Assembly: GCF_020740795.1 (NCBI RefSeq) | Contig: NC_067282.1 | Coordinates: 126,723,132-126,787,131 of the forward strand | Reading direction: 5' to 3' | DNA: 64,000 nt | DNA from: Apus apus | Taxonomy: Eukaryota > Chordata > Aves > Apodiformes > Apodidae | Part shown: piece by piece, positions 59,359 to 64,000 of the stretch | Numbering within the stretch: position 1 is the stretch's first letter | Layout: every line of letters begins with the position of its first letter | Program-made: the position numbers and the translations under genes | Notes under the pieces: generated by a model | Told to the model about the DNA's origin: nothing | Databases searched by the model: none | What the model saw: only the letters and a program-made list of their open reading frames with translations

Positions 59359-59872
59359 CTACAAACCCAACACATACCACTAAGCCAGGAATTTTGGCTA
59401 AATAAAAGTGATGGCTGATTCAATAAACAAATAAAACACATGAATTGTTCTCAGTTCAGATCTTATGTCAGAGATGGCCTGCAGTAAAATAAAGTGGAAA
59501 CTGCCTACAGTAATACTTAAGATTAAATAAAAGACTGTTCAGTATTACTTGTTTATCAATATCTCAAAATACTTCAAAATGGAAGTATACTGGTGTATAT
59601 TACAAAAGGGAGTTAGATACTTTTACCTAAAAATTACAACAAATGAAGTAATCAAAAGAAAGGTGCAACAGACTGTTTTAAAGGAAATGAAGCAAAGATT
59701 CCTCTCTCAACACCACTTACAGTCAGGAGGTTTGTGTTAGGTGAGAGAGTAATAATCAAAGACAACCACCTAAATAATGACATTGACTTAGAAATAATGG
59801 TTAGCTGATAAAGCAGAGCAAATAATTTTAGCAGTTATTTAATGCTTTCCCTTTTGTTTTGCCATAAATAAA

Positions 59873-59925
59873 AGCATAGAATGCACTGAGTTGGAATGGA
59901 CCTTTAAAGGTCAAATTTACTGTTA
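59873..59925 (-). repeat. Short CR1 3'-end remnant
   Basis: The plus-strand words catagaatgcactgagttgg and aatggacctttaaaggtca match the reversed CR1 terminus. It is about 50 bases, within the SYCE3 intron. Confidence 0.65.
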
Positions 59926-60441
59926 TTGTGTTTAGTTAGAAATAGTTTAATTAACAATTTCCATCTTTTTTTGTTAGCTGCCCAGTTTCTGATGGAATTG
60001 TTGCAGAATATGGAAAGGAACAGGCAGTTCTCTCCATACATACAAGACTAGGACTAAATTTGCAGAGGAGTCTTTAATGTAGCTGAAAAATCACATACTG
60101 ACCTAAAAAGTACTATGTATCCCAGCATTTTTCAGAATTAAATCTCGTCTTACATACTAGGTTTCAATCACTGTACATTAAATACCTTACAAGTATTTGT
60201 TTTCAACCACCACTCTGAAATGAGCATCCATCAACTATTAATTTTCAATTCTGAGCCATCTGAAACTTCTAGATTATTTGCACGCTTCCTCCCAATTAGG
60301 AGCATTGGGTCATTAGTTGATGGTGATTGTTTCCACTTATATTTCTATCACATAGAAGTTCACAGCAAGAAATGTAAATAATAAACCATCAGTGCTTCAC
60401 TCTAGTAGACAAATCCTATCATTCTTAATAAAGACCTGCAC

Positions 60442-60550
60442 CTGTTAGTTTTTCCATTTCCTCCAGAACTTTTTCCAAGTTCCTGTTTAGGTCCTCCACC
60501 ATCTTTACCATGTCATCATAGCTTTCTTCCTGAGGTTCTGATTCAGCCAT
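60442..60550 (-). CDS. SYCE3: SYCE3 coding exon 1
   Basis: On the minus strand the ATG at 60550-60548 directly follows an acceptor (ttccttgtag). The exon encodes 36 codons plus one base (MAESEPQEESYDDMVKM to EEMEKLT) and ends at a gtgcag donor. The frame and the YDDMVKMVEDLN stretch align with SYCE3 of mammals, which has YDNMLKMLSDLN. Confidence 0.94.
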
Positions 60551-61354
60551 CTACAAGGAAAACAGCAATTTAATACTTTATTTTACTTTGAAGTGAGTTG
60601 ATCTTCACAGTAGAAAGTAACATTGTAATAAATATAAGTATTCAATTTACAGGTTAATTCATTAGGAATCTGACCATAAAATTACTGGTCATCACCTGTG
60701 TTCTGCATACTATTTTCAATCTATTGTAAGATTAATTTAGGTAGAAAGAATTGCACTCAAATATGCCGGTTTTGTGCCAAATAAAGGTTTCGGTATCAGT
60801 CACAACAAAGATCCCTGTGTCAAACACCATTAGAAAATGGTATCTATGATCCTGTTACAGTTGTCTTCCAGCTTCTCTCCCAAATACTCTGCCGAAGGGC
60901 AGTTCCTAATTTTCAAAGTTAGCTGCAAAATCAGTTTGCATCCAGCATTTCCTACTTTCACTGCAGCTGGGTGAGTACATACACCAAGCTCTGTCACCAC
61001 GTATGCAGCCAAGTGCCTTTGATTTACTAACCTCTGCTTGACGTGTAGGTAGTAACGTTTCAGGAAGTAAAACTGCTTGGGGCAAAAATACACATTTAGA
61101 GGCCTGACTTAAGCAATTAACAGTTTCAGAGCCTTGATACCTTTAACCAAAGATATGACACGTGGCCCTGCCTTTAATTTCCTTTTCCTAAAACCACCCA
61201 CGGCTGGGGTAAAGCTACGAAGAAGACGGAAAAGCTTCATTGTAGCGACTAGACACCTCAGGCAGCAGGTGGAGTTTTTCTCCTTTTTTTTTTTTTTTTT
61301 TTGTTCTATGTGACTTTCGTCACATTCACACAATTCGCCCATTTCACATTTTTC
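60551..61354 (-). other. SYCE3: SYCE3 upstream intron or 5' flank
   Basis: No second coding exon is recognised. A 43-codon minus-strand frame (61240 to 61109) starting MKLFRLLRSFTPAVGG is open but has no family match. A T17 run at 61284-61301 precedes the CpG island. Confidence 0.45.
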
Positions 61355-61679
61355 ACCGCAGATACACGCGGCAGGAACGCAACAGGTTTATACCGGCTTC
61401 GCAGCCCTTCAGAGCGGTGCCAAGCTCGACCCAGTCGCCGGGCCTCCGGGGGTCTCTTCACGCCACCCGTTTCCCCAGGCGTGTGCCGGCGCAGAGCTGG
61501 AGGAGCCCGCACCCCTTTGCTGCCCTCCAGCTCCCCGCTCCACCCGCGGCGCCGGGGCACGGCCCGGCCCGGCCCGGAGCTACCCGCTGCCCAGCCGGCC
61601 CGCAGCCCTCCCGCCGCTGCCTGCCGCCCGCCAGCCCGCCCTGCGAGCGGGGCGGGTGCGGGGTGTGCCGGCCCCTCGC

Positions 61680-62060
61680 TTCGCCTCGCCTCGCCTCACC
61701 CCGCCCCTCCTCCCGCCTCACCCCGCCCCTCCTCCCGCCTCCTCCCGCCTCCTCCCGCCCCTCCTCCCGCCTCACCCCACCCCTCCTCCCGCCTCACCCC
61801 GCCCCTCCTCCCGCCTCACCCCGCCCCTCCTCCCGCCTCACCCCGCCCCTCCTCCCGCCTCACCCCGCCCCTCCTCCCGCCTCACCCCGCCCCTCCTCCC
61901 GCCTCACCCCGCCCCTCCTCCCGCCTCACCCCGCCCCTCGCCCCGCCTCACCCCGCCCCTCCTCCTGCCTCACCCCGCCCCTCGCCCCGCCGCACCCCGC
62001 CCCTCGCCCCGCCTCGCCCCGCCGCACCCCGCCCCTCCTCCCGCCTCTCCCCGCCTCACC
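61680..62060. repeat. 22-bp GC-box minisatellite
   Basis: The unit ccccgcccctcctcccgcctca repeats about 15 times with small variants: some units drop to 11 bases, some have ctcgccccg for ctcctcccg. Each unit contains a CCCCGCCCC GC box (Sp1/KLF type) and a CCTCC block. The G-rich minus strand could form G-quadruplexes. It lies inside the CpG island. Confidence 0.95.
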
Positions 62061-62240
62061 CCGCCCGTGCCGCCCCCAACCGCCAACCGCCCCGCGCCGG
62101 GCGCTCCCGCCTGACGGGGGCACGAGCGGGCGGGAACGCGGCACCAGAGGGAAACCCAAACCCGCCGGTGCCTCCTCCCCGCCCCCGGCTGCCCGCTCTG
62201 CCCCCCGCGCTGCGGAGCTCGATGGATTCCGTGTTGTCGC

Positions 62241-62265
62241 GCAAACAAACAAACAAACAAACAAG
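62241..62265. repeat. (CAAA)n microsatellite
   Basis: A tetranucleotide run (caaacaaacaaacaaacaaa) sits within GC-rich island sequence. Confidence 0.9.
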
Positions 62266-62821
62266 CGCTTGGGTGAGCAGCTGGGCGGCCGAGGGACGCG
62301 AGGGGAGAGGCAGGGCTTTGCCCTTCCTCCCGCCCCGCAGCGGGGAGGCTCCCGGCGGCTCTGGGCAGGGCCTGTGGCGCGGCTCCGTGTCCCGCTACGC
62401 CCCTTCCTTCCAGCGGCGGGCTCCGCGGCCGGCCCGCCCAGCCCCCTGGCCTCTGGGGCGGGCCGGAGGCAGCGCCCCGTCCCCCCGCCGGCCGCCGTGC
62501 CGCAGCCGCCCTTCCCCGGAGGCTGGACGACAGGAGGTAATCCCCTCCCCTGTTTGCTGCCCCCCCGGGCTGCTCCCTTCCTCCCTCCCGCGCCCCGGGG
62601 CTGGGCGCTCAGCCGCTGTTCTCCCCCCTCCTCCAAGTCAGGGCCGGGTCCCGGCACCGGGAATTGCGCTTCGCTTCGGGAATTGCCCCGCACGTAACCC
62701 GCAAGTTGCGTCCTGAGCCCGGCGTTTGCGTGTTGGGTGGTGCCTCAGGTGCGTTTCTGCCGGGGCCCGTCTGCCCGCCCGCGGGGGGGGAGAGAGCCGC
62801 GCTGCGGGCCCCGATCTGACA

Positions 62822-63086
62822 AGGGGCCAGGGCTTCAAACGCCAGGAGAACAGGTTGAGGTTAGATAGGACGAAGCAGTTCTTTACGCTAAGAATGGTGA
62901 GACACTGGAACGGGTTGTGGAGAGAAGCTGTGAGTGCCCCTGTCATCGGAGGTGTCCCAGGCCAGGCTGGATGGTGCTTTCAGCAGCCTAATCTAGTGGA
63001 AGGTGTCCGTGCCCACGGCAGGGGACTTGGGACTAGAAGTTCTTTGAAGGTCCTTTCCAGCCCAAACGGTGCTGTGATTCTATGAC
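62822..63086 (+). repeat. CR1 LINE 3' fragment, plus orientation
   Basis: The block contains gagaacaggttgaggttaga, gaatggtgagacactggaac, gaaggtcctttccagcccaa and the terminal gtgctgtgattctatgacc. It is followed by unrelated sequence with an A-run at 63101-63115. It is a 5'-truncated CR1 tail at the edge of the CpG island. Confidence 0.93.
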
Positions 63087-63116
63087 CTTTGTCTGAACAT
63101 AAAAAAAAAAAAAAAG

Positions 63117-64000
63117 GTGTTTGCAGGAGTAGGCAAAGAAAGGTTAGAAATCTGATGACTGAACAACAAGACTCAAAGGTTTGTCAGGAGTTTGCCGATA
63201 CTAGGAATTATCTGGTATATAGCAGGGTGAAAATCAAGTGCCTTTTCTGAATTGCTCGTGCCCCAAATTTTGTCCCGTTCCAGATCGATATCCACACCTT
63301 AAAAGGTTTGGGCTGTCTTTTGTAGTCCTTTTTCATCCACACAAACACAAACTTAGTCCCGTTTTTAAATTAATTATTAATTCATTAGTATTCTCATCAT
63401 ACAGGAAGCGTACTCATCTCTTGTTGTTACCACTCATTTCACTACCAACTAAGTAGCTGGTTTGAAGATAGCAATGCATCTTAAAATCAAACACAATTAA
63501 ATACTTATTTACCAAAGTTATGTGACTGCTGCAGAATTTACCGCAAAGCATTGTGTTGCTGAAGTTTTGCATGGGTTCAAAAGCAGCTGGGGAAAATCCT
63601 GCAAGGCTTATAAAATAAAAAGTTACATTTAGCTGTATTCGGCCTTGAACCATAGGCTGCTGGAGGCTGGGGAAAGTGTTGAGGGAAGTGTCCTTTTGTG
63701 TTGTTACAGTCTTTCATTTCCCTAAGCACTCTCCCTGCCAGCTGTCGGAACCGTAGTATGAGGCTGATGGACCCTTGGTTTGAGGTGGTGCAGTAATTTC
63801 TTAGGTAAACCCAGCTCCTAAATTCTGAGCCTTTAAGCTGTCTCTCAGATGCTGCCTGCTACTGTACGTGTGTGTGTATGTGGTTAGCAGGCAGATTTTT
63901 GGTCTGGTGGTGTAGCTTTTTAATACTGTTTCATTGCTCAATGAAAACCCTGGGCCACAAATAGCGTTTATGCATGTAATTCCAACTGCCTGTCAGCCAC
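63117..64000. other. Sequence to window end, nothing recognised
   Basis: I see no gene, repeat or island here. There is a short GT-rich stretch near 63868-63882. Confidence 0.5.

Larger units (their letters stand above)
58746..60550 (-). other. SYCE3: SYCE3 gene, coding part and 3' UTR
   Basis: The two coding exons (60550-60442, 59358-59183) splice to a 94-residue protein. It starts MAESEPQEESYDDMVKM and contains EKVLEEMEKLTVQATWMAYD and RHLEDAFLHCKEEMEKKW. This matches SYCE3 (human form about 88 residues), a small helical protein of the synaptonemal-complex central element that, with SYCE1 and SYCP1, is needed to start synapsis in meiotic prophase. The bird C-terminus is a few residues longer and lysine-rich. 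The gene is convergent with YBX3. The 5' UTR lies in an upstream exon because the ATG immediately follows an acceptor; its position is unknown, but a CpG island starts near 61355. A candidate minus-strand AATAAA is at 58751-58746. Confidence 0.93.
61355..62820. promoter_or_regulatory. CpG island upstream of SYCE3
   Basis: Dense CpG and GC-box sequence continues for about 1.4 kb, immediately 5' of SYCE3 on the minus strand. It probably holds the SYCE3 promoter and could also drive a plus-strand transcript. A plus-strand donor-like caggag then gtaatc lies near 62537, but no coding exon is recognised. The long Pro-rich open frames here are composition artefacts. Confidence 0.65.

Noticed and set aside
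59359-59399. Upstream acceptor for SYCE3 exon 2 adding a KIPGLVVCVGFV segment
   Set aside because: It would insert a hydrophobic stretch into a conserved join. The inner acceptor (gtttgtag) restores the family's VQATWMAYD sequence in phase.
61301-62716. Pro-rich open frames of 426 and 471 codons in the GC-rich island
   Set aside because: They come from GC-rich tandem sequence (22-bp units) and have no family motif. Overlapping frames on both strands are equally open.

Overview
The window is vertebrate nuclear DNA and almost certainly from a bird. It carries many CR1 LINE fragments whose 3' ends show the avian hallmark (a sequence close to GATTCTGTGA, no poly(A) tail), avian-type solo LTRs, short genes with GT-AG introns and GC-rich promoters. 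The species cannot be named. One LTR (about 56.3-56.8 kb) resembles an LTR type I associate with non-galliform birds, which is only a hint.

Three protein-coding genes are identified by reading exons, splice sites and protein families. (1) The 3' end of TEAD4, plus strand: three last coding exons (5130-5270, 6710-6862, 8895-9008), which form the YAP/TAZ-binding C-terminus, and a poly(A) signal at 9099. (2) A complete YBX3 (CSDA/DbpA-type Y-box protein), plus strand: eight coding exons from 24924 to 49910 give a 298-residue protein, with a spliced 3' UTR ending near 50885. (3) SYCE3, minus strand: two coding exons (60550-60442 and 59358-59183) give a 94-residue synaptonemal-complex central-element protein. 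YBX3 and SYCE3 are convergent. In human, TEAD4 and YBX3 lie far apart on 12p13 and SYCE3 is on 22q13.33 (from memory), so this order is rearranged relative to human.

Layout: 1-9120 TEAD4 introns and last exons; 9164-11590 minus-strand, exon-like open segments of an unrecognised possible gene; 9.7-19.3 kb a repeat-rich intergenic stretch with CR1 pieces, about 425 bp of degenerate interstitial telomeric repeat (12664-13089) and a CR1 interrupted by a probable solo LTR; 21.4-25.6 kb the YBX3 CpG island, which contains a 2.9-kb pentanucleotide array ending about 240 bp before the YBX3 start codon; 25-51 kb YBX3, whose introns hold several CR1s; 51-59 kb intergenic DNA with one solo LTR; 59-60.6 kb SYCE3; 61.35-62.8 kb a CpG island with a 22-bp GC-box minisatellite; then a CR1 tail and unannotated sequence to the end.

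The genes do not form one pathway. TEAD4 is a Hippo-pathway transcription factor, YBX3 a cold-shock-domain DNA/RNA-binding protein and SYCE3 a meiotic structural protein. No prokaryotic features are present. The least explained features are the pentamer array at the YBX3 promoter, the interstitial telomeric tract between TEAD4 and YBX3, and the candidate minus-strand exons behind TEAD4.
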